Origin: Prochlorococcus sp. AG-459-B06
GTDB lineage: Bacteria; Cyanobacteriota; Cyanobacteriia; PCC-6307; Cyanobiaceae
DNA length: 35,778 bases
Direction: 5' to 3'
NCBI GenBank assembly: GCA_003209475.1
Contig: QCQY01000013.1
Coordinates: forward strand, 1-35,778
Shown: positions 8,218 through 16,706 of the stretch, piece by piece
Numbering within the stretch: the first letter of the stretch is position 1
Layout: the number at the start of each line of letters is the position of its first letter
Made by a program: the position numbers and the translations under genes
The notes under the pieces: generated by a model
The model's input: only the letters and a program-made list of their open reading frames with translations
What the model was told of the DNA's origin: nothing
The model's database searches: none

Positions 8218-9372
8218 TTATTTAAAGGGTATAGAATTATTCTCATATTCAATTTCCGTCTCGGTTTGTTTATTTACTTCATTTAGCCAAGGATAAATTA
8301 TATTTTCCATATTTTTGTCAAACCACTTATGTAAACTAATGGTGCTTTTTGCAAAAAACCCCCTCCGCCTTTTGTGTTTACCACCTGCTCCAGGATCAAA
8401 AAAATGGATACTATTTTTTATTGCCCATTCAATAGGCTGGTAGTAACATAATTCAAAATGTAAATTAGATATTTCTTCTTGACTACCCCAATATCTACCC
8501 CATAAGTTGCTTTTATTTTTTACGCACATCGACATAGCAAAAATATCATTTGAATCATTTTTTGATGCGCTAAAAAGTAAAAGATTTTTTTTATTATCAA
8601 CAATTTTTTCGAAAAAAGTAGATGTTAGATATTTACTTCCCCAAACTCCCCACCTCGAACAGTGCTGTTCATAAAAATTATGCATTTTTTTGAGGATTTC
8701 ATGGTTGATATCATCTTTATCAAAAATTTCTATTTTAATATCTTGTTTAGTAATTGATTTCCTCTCTTTTTTGATATTTTTTCTCTGATTAGAGTTAAAT
8801 CTAGAAAGAAAATCATCAAACGTTTTTTCTCCATTACTCCTCCATTCACTGCTGGAATTTATCCATTCATAGTATCCCAAAGATTTAAGATGGTTGCCCC
8901 AGCTTTCATCAATATATAAAAAATTACAACTTAAAATTTTGTTTGTAATCGCAAAGCTTTCGATATTGTTTATGAGTAAATTTGTAATTTCTTTCTTATC
9001 TTTATTTTTTTTATAAAGAAATTGATATCCATTTACAGGACTATAAGGACTCATTCCAATTAATTTAGGGTAATAATTTAAATTCAGCTCTTGAGCCAAT
9101 CGTGCAAATGATTGATCAAAAATGAATTCTCCATAGCTATGACTTTTTAAAAAAAGTGGAGCAATTCCTAATATTTCTTCATTTTTATAAGCAACAAAAT
9201 ATAGAGGCTGCCAACCAGTTTCTCTTGAAACACTTTTTGATATTTCAAGGTTCTTAAGCCAAGTCCATTCATAAAATGGATTATTGATTTCATTTGCCAA
9301 TTCATTCCATATCTCCTTGGAGATTTCCTTAATTGACAATTTGACTTTAACTTTATGTATTTTTTGGTTCAT
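8218..9372 (-). CDS. FemAB-like GNAT-fold acyltransferase
   Basis: The 384-aa protein resembles the proteobacterial/cyanobacterial FemAB_like group, often labelled peptidoglycan biosynthesis/recognition or GNAT family. Recognisable pieces are N-P-F-Y-E-W-T-W-L (about 31-39), G-W-Q-P-L-Y-F-V-A-Y, and S-P-Y-S-P-V-N-G-Y-Q-F. A run R-F-N-S-N-Q-R-K-N-I-K-K-E-R follows, and F-D-P-G-A-G-G-K-H-K-R-R-R-G-F sits near residue 330. No signal peptide is seen, so it is probably cytoplasmic. The acyl donor and acceptor are unknown. It lies between the DUF4346-like and RibD_C genes on the same strand, 17 bp after the latter. Confidence 0.8.
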   Translation of the reverse strand: MNQKIHKVKVKLSIKEISKEIWNELANEINNPFYEWTWLKNLEISKSVSRETGWQPLYFVAYKNEEILGIAPLFLKSHSYGEFIFDQSFARLAQELNLNYYPKLIGMSPYSPVNGYQFLYKKNKDKKEITNLLINNIESFAITNKILSCNFLYIDESWGNHLKSLGYYEWINSSSEWRSNGEKTFDDFLSRFNSNQRKNIKKERKSITKQDIKIEIFDKDDINHEILKKMHNFYEQHCSRWGVWGSKYLTSTFFEKIVDNKKNLLLFSASKNDSNDIFAMSMCVKNKSNLWGRYWGSQEEISNLHFELCYYQPIEWAIKNSIHFFDPGAGGKHKRRRGFFAKSTISLHKWFDKNMENIIYPWLNEVNKQTETEIEYENNSIPFK

Positions 9373-9389
9373 TTATTATTGAATCTATT

Positions 9390-10040
9390 TCAAATTTTTT
9401 TGTAATGAACATGGATTTCATTATTCATTAAATTTTTAATTGATTTTATTTCCCATAGTCTTTTGAGATTAAAAATCTCATTTGTTTGTTCTGGAGGGAT
9501 CCATGTATATCTACCTCCAATAATTCGTGGAATTATTGTAATTTTTATATCTGTTATTAGATCCTCTTTTATAAATGAATTTATAAGTTTTGCACCTCCT
9601 AAAAGAGCTAGATTATTTATCCCTTGTTTTTTTAGTGAAATTAAAGTTTCCCCCCATGAATCTTCGAAAAAGAGTTGTTTTTCGAAGTCATTATTCGAGG
9701 AATTATCAACTTTACTTGAGCTTATTAGCCATCTTCTAATTGGCTGACGAAAGTATTTCCAATTACTGTTAAAGTTTTTGCTATTTGAAGCAACTATAGA
9801 AATTGGTTGGCTTTTTGATATATTTACTTCGTCATTATCATTGAGATTTTTAATTAAGTAAGTTGATTGATGAGCTAGCAAAGTACCTAAACCAAAAATG
9901 GTGGCGTCAACCATTGATAAGTTTTGATTTAACATTTTTTTATCTTCTTCACTTCCAAGATGAGATTCTCCACCTCCAGGAAATGCAATTCTCCCATCAA
10001 GACTAGATGCTATAACAATTATTACTCTTGGGATACTCAA
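9390..10040 (-). CDS. RibD C-terminal-type (dihydrofolate reductase-like) reductase
   Basis: This 216-aa stand-alone reductase domain is of the RibD_C/DHFR-like fold, NADPH-dependent. The evidence is S-L-D-G-R-I-A-F-P near residue 13, G-S-E-E-D-K, the D-A-T-I-F-G-L-G-T-L segment, and L-A-L-L-G-G-A-K-L-I-N near residue 150. I-P-R-I-I-G-G-R-Y lies close to the end. No deaminase domain is attached. The substrate could be a riboflavin precursor or another pterin or pyrimidine. The start is TTG 10040, which overlaps the stop of the upstream PTPS gene (TTGA), and the frame is closed a few codons upstream, so translational coupling with the PTPS is likely. Confidence 0.82.
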   Translation of the reverse strand: MSIPRVIIVIASSLDGRIAFPGGGESHLGSEEDKKMLNQNLSMVDATIFGLGTLLAHQSTYLIKNLNDNDEVNISKSQPISIVASNSKNFNSNWKYFRQPIRRWLISSSKVDNSSNNDFEKQLFFEDSWGETLISLKKQGINNLALLGGAKLINSFIKEDLITDIKITIIPRIIGGRYTWIPPEQTNEIFNLKRLWEIKSIKNLMNNEIHVHYKKI

Positions 10041-10963
10041 GTTTGTGTGACTAAATTATTTTCAAATTTCAAATTTAATGAATTGGTTAACTTTTGATCA
10101 ACATAAATTTCTGCAGCGTTATTTGGACTCTCTTGGAGTCTTATTTTGTGTAATGTTGCACCAATGTTATATATTGGTTTTTTAAGAATATCAGAAATAT
10201 ATAAAGCTATATTTTCAGCAGTTGGAACACAATTATGGAAAAATTCGATGTCTTTATTCAGAAAAGTATGATCTAGTTGTTCAACAACCAATTCATTAAT
10301 TATCTCTTGGAGGGCAGATAAGTCGCAAACCATTCCTGTTCTTTTATCAATGTCTCCTTTTACAGTTATTTCGACAAGATAGTTATGACCATGTCCATTA
10401 ACTCTGGCACATTTCCCATAGATTTTTTTATTTTCATCAAAGGATATCTCTTCTTTTGCAAGTCTATGAGCGGCTGCAAAATGAGTTTGTACTGTTAAAA
10501 ATGCTTCCATGTTTTTTCCAAAATAATCTGCCCATAAATTAGGGTTTTCATAAAGTCTTAGACTTGTAAGAGGTAAATCATCCTTTAGACGACTCCAAAT
10601 GACCTTAACTAATGCTTCAGTCGTGGGAAGTATACCCTCCTGATTATTAACATTAAATTCAGGCCAGACATCATTTAAAAAACGAAAATCTAATTGTCCA
10701 GTAACCTTATCTTTAATAGAGTGTTTTACATCAGAGAGGTTAAGTACCATTCCATCAGAATCTAGTTCTCCACCCATTGAAACAATAAGTTCATAATTAT
10801 GACCATGACCTGGTGCAATACTGCACTTTCCAAAAAGAGATAAATTTTCTTCATGGCTTTTTTCAGGGAGCCAATAACGGTGACTAGAACTAAAGCAAGC
10901 ACGTCGAGTTATGACGCATTCACGTCCTTTTCCATGCAATGGTTTGGATTGTGTAGAAGTCAT
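10037..10963 (-). CDS. Tandem 6-pyruvoyl/6-carboxy-tetrahydropterin synthase (two PTPS domains)
   Basis: PTPS/QueD enzymes act on dihydroneopterin triphosphate with a Zn-bound active site. This 308-aa protein holds two complete domain copies. Domain 1 (about 15-145) has Zn ligands H28, H53 and H55, with C47 in C-x5-H-G-H-N-Y. Domain 2 (about 152-285) has H166, H191 and H193, with C185 in the same C-x5-H-G-H-N-Y. That cysteine spacing resembles animal PTPS more than E. coli QueD (C-x3-H-G-H). Domain 2 has the usual L-D-H-x-x-L-N (D231, H232). In domain 1 the same place reads L-D-F-R-F-L-N, so the catalytic His is Phe (F93). Queuosine or biopterin-type synthesis are both possible. It is coupled to the downstream RibD_C gene. 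Confidence 0.88.
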   Translation of the reverse strand: MTSTQSKPLHGKGRECVITRRACFSSSHRYWLPEKSHEENLSLFGKCSIAPGHGHNYELIVSMGGELDSDGMVLNLSDVKHSIKDKVTGQLDFRFLNDVWPEFNVNNQEGILPTTEALVKVIWSRLKDDLPLTSLRLYENPNLWADYFGKNMEAFLTVQTHFAAAHRLAKEEISFDENKKIYGKCARVNGHGHNYLVEITVKGDIDKRTGMVCDLSALQEIINELVVEQLDHTFLNKDIEFFHNCVPTAENIALYISDILKKPIYNIGATLHKIRLQESPNNAAEIYVDQKLTNSLNLKFENNLVTQT

Positions 10964-11013
10964 AACTGTCTGCGATAATACTATCTTAAGGTTTTAAATA
11001 CGCTTTTGTCTTT

Positions 11014-11571
11014 ATGGAACAATCCATTATCAAAAAAACAGTTCATACTTTAAAGGGCAGAAGCATATTTTTAATAGGAATGATGGGTTCTGGTAAGTCT
11101 CAAACTGGTTTGAAGCTAGCTGAATTATTGAAGTATAAATACATTGATTTAGATTCATTAATAGAGAAGTTGGCAAAAAAATCTATCAATCAAATTTTTA
11201 ATGATGAAGGAGAAGATAATTTCCGTGAATTAGAAGCAAACTGCCTTAAAGAAACTATCAAAATTCCTTCATTAGTAATTTCAACTGGAGGCGGAATAGT
11301 TACCAAATCGGAAAACTGGGGAATCCTAAGACAGGGAGTAATTGCTTGGATAGATCTCGATAAAGACATAGCAATTGAAAGATTGAAAAGTGAAATTGAA
11401 AATAGGCCACTTCTTAAGGGAAAGAATCTAAATGATTTATATATGAACATTTTTCAATCTAGAGAAAATTTGTATTCTCAAGCAGATTTAAGAATTAAGG
11501 TAAAAAGGGAAAATATTGAAGAAGTGGCTATGAAAATAATTAATGCAATTCATAAAGAAATAATTAGTTAA
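11014..11571 (+). CDS. aroK: Shikimate kinase
   Basis: AroK phosphorylates shikimate at the 3-hydroxyl, in the chorismate pathway for aromatic amino acids, quinones and folate. The 185-aa product has the P-loop G-M-M-G-S-G-K-S (residues 22-29) and the shikimate-binding D-L-D near 46 followed by I-F-N-D-E-G-E-D-N-F-R-E. It also has S-T-G-G-G-I-V near residue 90 and the lid segment N-R-P-L-L near 130. All key motifs are present and length is normal. It is divergent from the PTPS gene across a 50-bp gap that must hold both promoters, and its last four bases overlap the CRR7 gene on the other strand. Confidence 0.95.
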   Translation: MEQSIIKKTVHTLKGRSIFLIGMMGSGKSQTGLKLAELLKYKYIDLDSLIEKLAKKSINQIFNDEGEDNFRELEANCLKETIKIPSLVISTGGGIVTKSENWGILRQGVIAWIDLDKDIAIERLKSEIENRPLLKGKNLNDLYMNIFQSRENLYSQADLRIKVKRENIEEVAMKIINAIHKEIIS

Positions 11572-11825
11572 TCTGGTTCAATTCTTACTGCAAACCATTT
11601 GATAACGTATCCAAATTTTATTTCTAATTCATAAGTGCTTTCTAACAATTCTTCAAAAAATTCCTGATCATGATCGTCTATATTTTGATATATTGTTTGT
11701 GTTTCTGTCTTACTAAGCCAATTCTTCAACCATAAAATTGCTTCTTGCTTTGATACAATTTTTTCTTTTGAATCTGGCTCTAATAATACATAATGATCTG
11801 ATGCTCTTATTAGTGGATTTGACAT
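11568..11825 (-). CDS. CRR7-family NDH-1 biogenesis protein
   Basis: This 85-aa soluble protein begins with N-P-L-I-R-A-S-D-H-Y-V-L-L-E-P and ends with I-K-W-F-A-V-R-I-E-P-D. That resembles the CRR7 (chlororespiratory reduction 7) family, whose members start with a Y-V-x-L-E stretch and end in W-Y-A-V-R-L-E. In plants CRR7 is needed to build the chloroplast NAD(P)H dehydrogenase-like complex; the cyanobacterial role is presumed similar. No cysteines or membrane segments are present. Its ATG is only one base away from the ATG of the divergent gene at 11827, so its promoter must lie inside that gene or the mRNA must be leaderless. Assigned from end motifs only. Confidence 0.72.
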   Translation of the reverse strand: MSNPLIRASDHYVLLEPDSKEKIVSKQEAILWLKNWLSKTETQTIYQNIDDHDQEFFEELLESTYELEIKFGYVIKWFAVRIEPD

Positions 11826-11826
11826 A

Positions 11827-12534
11827 ATGAAAATTCTTCTTGGATTAATTCTTTGCTTGATTTTTCAAGGAATTTTTTTAGAAAGTTCTTTTGCTCTAGT
11901 AGATTCTAATGTACGAGAGTTTTTAGAAAATCGTGTAAATCAATGGCCAGAATTATATTTGCCAAATTTTAAATTATCAGATACCTCTAAGGATTTAATT
12001 TATCCTAAATGGTTCGAGGGGAATTGGCTTGTTACTTCTCAAGATATTATTAATGATTCAGAAGAGCCAGTTATTTATAAAGTAAATTTCTTTAATAATG
12101 ATTCGGATTTAATTGTTGGTAATCGTGCAAAAAATTCTGAATCTATTGGAAAAGCAATATTTGGTGACGCCTTAATCAAGGTTGTAAATGATCCTCAATC
12201 TATTAATAATCAAATTACGTATTTAAAAGATGATTTTTACATCGATTCAAGAATTACAGGAAGAAATCAGATCCAAGATGATGATATTTTTTTCGCAGAT
12301 GAGCTAGTTATACAAACAGCGCATAAGCCAGGTGCTTCAAGGATTAATCAGGTAGAGACAATTAGTAAATTTCAAAAATGTTCCGAAGAAATATTCGAAG
12401 TTGATAATTCAATCAAGCCATCAATTTGTGGAGTGCAATATGTTACTTCTTATGGTTCAAAAGTTGGTGATCCTTCTATTCATGCTATAAAAACAAATAA
12501 ATATAAATTGAAGTTTGAATTTATTGAGAGTTAG
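11827..12534 (+). CDS. Exported DUF6816-like conserved cyanobacterial protein
   Basis: The 235-aa product starts with a clear signal peptide: a hydrophobic stretch (residues 3-17) ending in S-S-F-A-L, with a likely cut near residue 24. The mature part is a beta-rich domain with Y-P-K-W-F-E-G-N-W-L-V-T-S near residue 62. It has two cysteines near the end (in F-Q-K-C-S-E-E and S-I-C-G-V-Q-Y), which could form a disulfide. I associate this pattern with DUF6816, found in cyanobacteria and plastid lumenal proteins, with no defined function. The start is fixed by the signal peptide. It overlaps the convergent GST gene by 14 bases. Confidence 0.65.
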   Translation: MKILLGLILCLIFQGIFLESSFALVDSNVREFLENRVNQWPELYLPNFKLSDTSKDLIYPKWFEGNWLVTSQDIINDSEEPVIYKVNFFNNDSDLIVGNRAKNSESIGKAIFGDALIKVVNDPQSINNQITYLKDDFYIDSRITGRNQIQDDDIFFADELVIQTAHKPGASRINQVETISKFQKCSEEIFEVDNSIKPSICGVQYVTSYGSKVGDPSIHAIKTNKYKLKFEFIES

Positions 12535-13246
12535 CACTAAAAAGATATTCTTCTAAATTATTCCTCCACATGAAAAGATTTTCTAAATAAGGGTTATTTA
12601 TGTATTCTTGGCTCCCCTCTCCTGAAAGAATTGGTCCTGCAGACTTTGGAAATTTAAGGAGGGATAATTGAGCAGCAATTGAAATATCTGCAATTGATAA
12701 ACTATCTCCAACTAAATATTTTTTGTCGATCAAGGATTTTGATAAAGCTTCCAGTAATTTTTGGAGTTCTAAATTATCTTTAGAAGACAAAACTATATTA
12801 GAAATTTTACTAAGATTTTCAAAAGGTAATTTATCAACAACACTTTTTACTGAAGAAGGTATTTCATCTGGAAGTAGTGCAGTTCTTAGCTGTGGATTTT
12901 CTATTGCAGATTTTATTAAAGCTTTTCTACAAGTTGTAGCCATTGTAGTATCTGCCCAGTCTTCAATTAGCTTGCATTGTGCAAATAATATAGGGTCCTC
13001 TGGAAAGAGTGGATTGTTATCATTTTTTTTATCTATATATTCGCAAATAGTTGAAGAGTCATTAATAACTTGATCATTACTATCGACTATTACAGGTACT
13101 TGTTTTTGACCTGATAATTTAAAGATTTCAAATTGGCCTATTCCAGGTGTTACTTCTTCAACTCGATATTGTAGTTTTTTTGCATGAAGAGCCATTCTTG
13201 TTTTTAAACAAAAAGCACTATGCCTAAATTGATATAATGTAATCAT
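12521..13246 (-). CDS. Glutathione S-transferase family protein
   Basis: The 241-aa protein has an N-terminal thioredoxin-like domain (about 1-80). It shows Y-Q-F-R-H-S-A-F-C-L-K-T-R, the cis-proline segment Q-V-P-V-I-V (about 49-54) and the glutathione gamma-Glu binding pair N-D-S-S-T-I near 62. A helical C-terminal domain with S-L-S-I-A-D-I-S-I-A-A near residue 185 follows. The catalytic position is probably the Ser or Cys of S-A-F-C. The substrate is unknown; roles in oxidative stress or conjugation are typical. It is convergent with the exported protein gene, sharing 14 bases, and divergent from the DUF751 gene. Confidence 0.88.
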   Translation of the reverse strand: MITLYQFRHSAFCLKTRMALHAKKLQYRVEEVTPGIGQFEIFKLSGQKQVPVIVDSNDQVINDSSTICEYIDKKNDNNPLFPEDPILFAQCKLIEDWADTTMATTCRKALIKSAIENPQLRTALLPDEIPSSVKSVVDKLPFENLSKISNIVLSSKDNLELQKLLEALSKSLIDKKYLVGDSLSIADISIAAQLSLLKFPKSAGPILSGEGSQEYINNPYLENLFMWRNNLEEYLFSANSQ

Positions 13247-13300
13247 GCTGTTTAATGTTTGTTAAAACTTAGCTAAAAAAGTAATCTATTTGTGGAGCTG

Positions 13301-13504
13301 ATGGGCGAATTTTTCTCTAATGTTGCAAGATATCCAAAGTATTTGATATCCATCGTTATTGGGGGACTTGTTGCTTTGCTTGAACCTTTGTTCAAGAATA
13401 GATCAAATCCACTCACAATAGTGGGTTTGATTTCTTCTTTCTTAAGTGCTTTCATAACTGTTTATTTTGTCTTGCAAGCGATGACAAACCCAATAAATTT
13501 ATAA
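13301..13504 (+). CDS. DUF751 (Ycf33-like) small membrane protein
   Basis: This 67-aa protein starts M-G-E-F-F-S-N-V-A-R-Y-P-K-Y-L and has two hydrophobic segments (about residues 15-30 and 40-60). The start pattern and size match the cyanobacterial DUF751 family, related to plastid Ycf33, of unknown function. I prefer ATG 13301. A GTG at 13292 would add three residues (M-E-L). It lies five bases before rbfA, so rbfA and hemD are probably transcribed with it. Confidence 0.78.
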   Translation: MGEFFSNVARYPKYLISIVIGGLVALLEPLFKNRSNPLTIVGLISSFLSAFITVYFVLQAMTNPINL

Positions 13505-13509
13505 CCATA

Positions 13510-13902
13510 ATGCCAAATAATTACCGTCTTGCAAAAGTTTCTTCTCTTTTGAAGAAAGAAATAACCCTTATTTTGCAGAATGATTTGGAAAATGATCTTA
13601 TCAGAGATCATTTCGTCAATATTTCTAAGATTGATTTATCAGGTGATTTGCAACACTGTAAAATTTATATAACTTCAACTGCTCAAGATAAAGTGAGGAA
13701 GGATATTGTAGCAAACTTGAATACCGCTAAAAGCTCCATAAGGCATAGTTTAGGAAAAAGAATAGAGATGAGAAGAGTTCCAGAGATAATTTTTAAAGAC
13801 GATATTGTTCTTGATAAAGGATTATCAGTCTTGAAACTTCTAGATGAATTAAAAAATAAAAATCAAAATAATAATGTTGAGGACAAGGATGCCAATAATT
13901 GA
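13510..13902 (+). CDS. rbfA: Ribosome-binding factor A
   Basis: RbfA binds the 30S subunit and helps mature the 5' end of 16S rRNA. The 130-aa product has the small KH-like fold with R-L-A-K-V-S-S-L-L-K-K-E near the start, V-N-I-S-K-I-D-L-S-G-D-L near 35 and I-R-H-S-L-G-K-R-I-E-M-R-R-V-P-E-I near 80. A short Asn/Asp-rich tail follows. Length is normal. Its 3' end overlaps the start of hemD by 14 bases (ATG 13889) or 29 bases (ATG 13874). Confidence 0.92.
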   Translation: MPNNYRLAKVSSLLKKEITLILQNDLENDLIRDHFVNISKIDLSGDLQHCKIYITSTAQDKVRKDIVANLNTAKSSIRHSLGKRIEMRRVPEIIFKDDIVLDKGLSVLKLLDELKNKNQNNNVEDKDANN

Positions 13903-14686
13903 TCTACCACTTGATCAAAGAAATATAATTATTACTCGATCAAAAGAAGGGATATTAGATATAAAAAGGATATTCACAAGCAAGGGCGCTAATGTATTTG
14001 ATTTGCCTGCAATAAGTATTGGTGATCCTGATGATTTAAATCCTCTTGACGAAGCATTAAATCAAATAAATGATTTTCATTGGATTATTTTTTCCAGTAG
14101 TAATGGGATTAAATTTGTGGATAAAAGACTTAGATACTTTAATAGTTCATTAAAAGAATGTTCTAGAAAAACTAAAATCGCCGTAGTCGGAGAAAAAACC
14201 TCAAAAACTCTTGATGATTTTGGGATTAAGGCTGATTTTATACCTCCAGAATTCGTTGCCGAAAGTTTAATTGATAATTTCCCAGTATCTGGTTATGGAC
14301 TTCGAGTCTTTGTACCAAGAGTTCAAACAGGTGGTAGGGATCTAATTGCAGATCAATTTAGAAAGGCTGGTTCCCGTGTATTTGAGGTTCCTGCATATGA
14401 AACTAGATGTCCTGACTCAATTCCGGAAGAAACAATTGATATTATTTCTAATCGAAAAGTAGACGCAATTATTTTCTCAAGCGGTAAAACTGTAGTAAAT
14501 GCTGCTTTTTTACTAGAAAAAAAACTTGGTAAAAAATGGTTAGAATATTTTGATCAAATTAAGCTGTTAACTATTGGACCTCAAACAACAAAAATATGTA
14601 ACAAGATTTTTGGAAGAGTTGATAGTCAGGCACAAAAATATACTTTTGAAGGACTGCTAGATTTGGCAATTAATATTTTTAATTAG
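13889..14686 (+). CDS. hemD: Uroporphyrinogen-III synthase
   Basis: HemD cyclises hydroxymethylbilane to uroporphyrinogen III, the shared precursor of heme, chlorophyll and siroheme-type tetrapyrroles. The protein (265 aa from ATG 13889) shows the two-lobed family pattern. An I-I-I-T-R-S-K-E-G start is followed by W-I-I-F-S-S-S-N-G near residue 60, A-V-V-G-E-K-T, V-P-R-V-Q-T-G-G-R near 135 and I-I-F-S-S-G-K-T-V near 190. L-L-T-I-G-P-Q-T-T lies near 225. HemD is poorly conserved in sequence, but this order of motifs is characteristic. An alternative ATG at 13874 adds five residues. Its end overlaps the convergent SRPBCC gene by eight bases. Confidence 0.88.
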   Translation: MPIIDLPLDQRNIIITRSKEGILDIKRIFTSKGANVFDLPAISIGDPDDLNPLDEALNQINDFHWIIFSSSNGIKFVDKRLRYFNSSLKECSRKTKIAVVGEKTSKTLDDFGIKADFIPPEFVAESLIDNFPVSGYGLRVFVPRVQTGGRDLIADQFRKAGSRVFEVPAYETRCPDSIPEETIDIISNRKVDAIIFSSGKTVVNAAFLLEKKLGKKWLEYFDQIKLLTIGPQTTKICNKIFGRVDSQAQKYTFEGLLDLAINIFN

Positions 14687-15149
14687 AAAAATTTTTTGCA
14701 TAGTTCTTTTCAACTAAATCTTTGAACCTATCAATATTGACCTGTAATTCGTTTGTAACCATTTTGCCTAAGATATTTTCTTCCATAAAACGCGCAATCA
14801 TTTTTGGTAGCTCATAAGTTATTGCTAAATTTACCGTTGTGATTTGATCAGTTTTACTTTCGAAAACTACTGATCCCTCAGTTGGTAAACCTCCTATAGA
14901 TTTCCATTTAAGTTTGTTTTTTTCGACCCTTTCTGTAATTTGAGCTTTCCATTTAAACCTGAAGCCATTTGCAGCCAAAGTCCATTCTGTTAGATCTGGT
15001 AGTGTATTAGTCTCTTCATCAACTGTTTTTACAGATTCAATCCAGCTCATCCAAAGTGACATTGAGTCTAAATCGCTCCATGTGTTCCAAACATTTTCAA
15101 GAGGTGCATTAACAACTGTTATCACGTCATGTTTTAGCCAAGTACCCAT
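14679..15149 (-). CDS. SRPBCC (START/cyclase-like) protein
   Basis: This 156-aa protein (ATG 15149) has the polyketide-cyclase/START-like fold. V-N-A-P-L-E-N-V-W-N-T-W-S-D-L lies near the N-terminus, then W-M-S-W-I-E-S-V, and a long C-terminal helix from about residue 120. Such proteins bind hydrophobic ligands in a cavity. It directly follows crtQ on the same strand, with three bases between the crtQ stop and its ATG. It is therefore probably co-transcribed and may handle carotenoid or another lipid, which is inference from position only. A TTG one codon upstream is the other possible start. Confidence 0.82.
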   Translation of the reverse strand: MGTWLKHDVITVVNAPLENVWNTWSDLDSMSLWMSWIESVKTVDEETNTLPDLTEWTLAANGFRFKWKAQITERVEKNKLKWKSIGGLPTEGSVVFESKTDQITTVNLAITYELPKMIARFMEENILGKMVTNELQVNIDRFKDLVEKNYAKNFSN

Positions 15150-15152
15150 CAA

Positions 15153-16607
15153 TTAACTCACTGCAAGATTTTTTGCTAATTCTGCTTTCTTCTCTAAAAT
15201 TGCAGCAGCAGCCAAATGACCACTCATTGTAGCTCCCTCCATAGAATCTATGTAATCTTGTTTTGTATAACTACCAGCCATGAAGAAATTAGATATGGAT
15301 GTTTTTTGACTAGGTCTGAAAGGTTCCATACCGGGAGCTTCTCTATAGAGTGATTGTGGAATTTGTACTACATTACTCCAAAGCAATTTAAGGTTTTTTG
15401 AGGACGGGAATAGACGGCGAACCTCTTTATCTATTTCTTTTGTAATTCTTTCTGTAGATCTTCCCATCCATCTATCGCCTGGAGTTAAAACACATTGGAG
15501 AAGTGATCCCATATCTTTTTTTCTGTAATCTGCTGGACTTGCTAGTGCTAAATCAGCGAAACAACTGAAAGAGGCATCAGCAGAATAAAGAAGGTTATCT
15601 AGTCCAATTGGTTCGTTTCCAGTATTATCTTTTTGTAATTCAGTAACCCAACCATCATATCTTAATTGAATTGTGGCAACAGCAACAGCTCTAAGTTTTT
15701 TTAAACCTTCAAATTCTTTAAATTGATACCATTCTTTTGGAATTATTTTTTTTATTCCAGGAACATCACAGGCAGCTAGAAATTTATCTGCAAACACTGC
15801 CTTAAATCCTTCAGGATAAGATATTTTTAATTGATTAACTGAATAAGAGGAAGATTCCTTTTCATAAATGATTTCTTCTACCTTATGGTTAAGATGTATT
15901 TTTGCTCCTTTGTTTGTGATGTAGTCGACAATAGGTTGAGTTAGCCACTTATGAGGAGAACCTTTTAAAAGATTCAGTTTTGAGGCTTCTGTTTTTGAAG
16001 CAAACATCATGAAGATAGTTAGCATGCATCTTGCTGAAATATCTTTGCAATTAATAAAACCTAAAGCATATGCGATAGGATCCCACATTCTTTCCAAGCT
16101 TTTTTCACTTCCACCATGGTTTAAAAACCATTCTTTAAAACTAATTCTATCTAGATCTCTAATTATTTTCATTGCGCCTTCATAGTCTATCAATCCTCTA
16201 ACTATTGGGCTTGTCCCTAAAGCTAAGGCATTTCTGAACTTATCTATCCAGGTAAGTTGTTCGGTGGTAAAAAAAGCTTTTAGTCCATTAAATGGAGCAC
16301 CTAAAGGGAATCTGAAGTCTAAAGATTTTAAATTTCCACCATTATTGATAAATAGATGAGTATGATCTTTCTGGAGTAAATTGTCGAAAGCCCCCACTTT
16401 TTTCATTAATTTAAAAAGATTTGCATAATTGTAAAAAAATACATGTAAACCCATTTCTATGTGGTTACCATCCTTATCTTCCCAACTTCCAACTTTACCT
16501 CCCCAAAATGACCTGCTCTCATAAATTTGTACATCGTGGCCTTCATCAACTAAATTGACAGCTGCTGTAAGACCAGCTAATCCAGAACCAACTATTGCTA
16601 TTTTCAC
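15153..16607 (-). CDS. crtQ: Zeta-carotene desaturase
   Basis: CrtQ (plant-type ZDS) introduces two double bonds into zeta-carotene on the way to lycopene, at the thylakoid membrane. The 484-aa product starts with the FAD-binding V-G-S-G-L-A-G (residues 6-12) and [12 protein letters not shown]. It continues with G-L-H-V-F-F-Y-N-Y and [10 protein letters not shown] near residue 175, and ends with [20 protein letters not shown], the conserved C-terminal FAD segment. These features separate it from phytoene desaturase. It is divergent from the A-type Fe-S carrier gene across about 100 bp. Confidence 0.94.
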   Translation of the reverse strand: MKIAIVGSGLAGLTAAVNLVDEGHDVQIYESRSFWGGKVGSWEDKDGNHIEMGLHVFFYNYANLFKLMKKVGAFDNLLQKDHTHLFINNGGNLKSLDFRFPLGAPFNGLKAFFTTEQLTWIDKFRNALALGTSPIVRGLIDYEGAMKIIRDLDRISFKEWFLNHGGSEKSLERMWDPIAYALGFINCKDISARCMLTIFMMFASKTEASKLNLLKGSPHKWLTQPIVDYITNKGAKIHLNHKVEEIIYEKESSSYSVNQLKISYPEGFKAVFADKFLAACDVPGIKKIIPKEWYQFKEFEGLKKLRAVAVATIQLRYDGWVTELQKDNTGNEPIGLDNLLYSADASFSCFADLALASPADYRKKDMGSLLQCVLTPGDRWMGRSTERITKEIDKEVRRLFPSSKNLKLLWSNVVQIPQSLYREAPGMEPFRPSQKTSISNFFMAGSYTKQDYIDSMEGATMSGHLAAAAILEKKAELAKNLAVS

Positions 16608-16706
16608 TTTTTCTTAAAATTATAACAAATCAAGTTTGGATATTGTTTGTTCTATGCATCCTATCGATTAAGTTTTTATATTATAAATAGTAGAAATTCT
16701 TTGTTC

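Noticed and set aside
13273..13455. 60-residue minus-strand frame opposite the DUF751 gene
   Set aside because: It lies antisense to a recognisable gene and has no recognisable features.
16647..16706. N-terminal extension of the A-type Fe-S carrier
   Set aside because: The 20 extra residues look like translated leader DNA, and an ATG at 16707 fits the family length.
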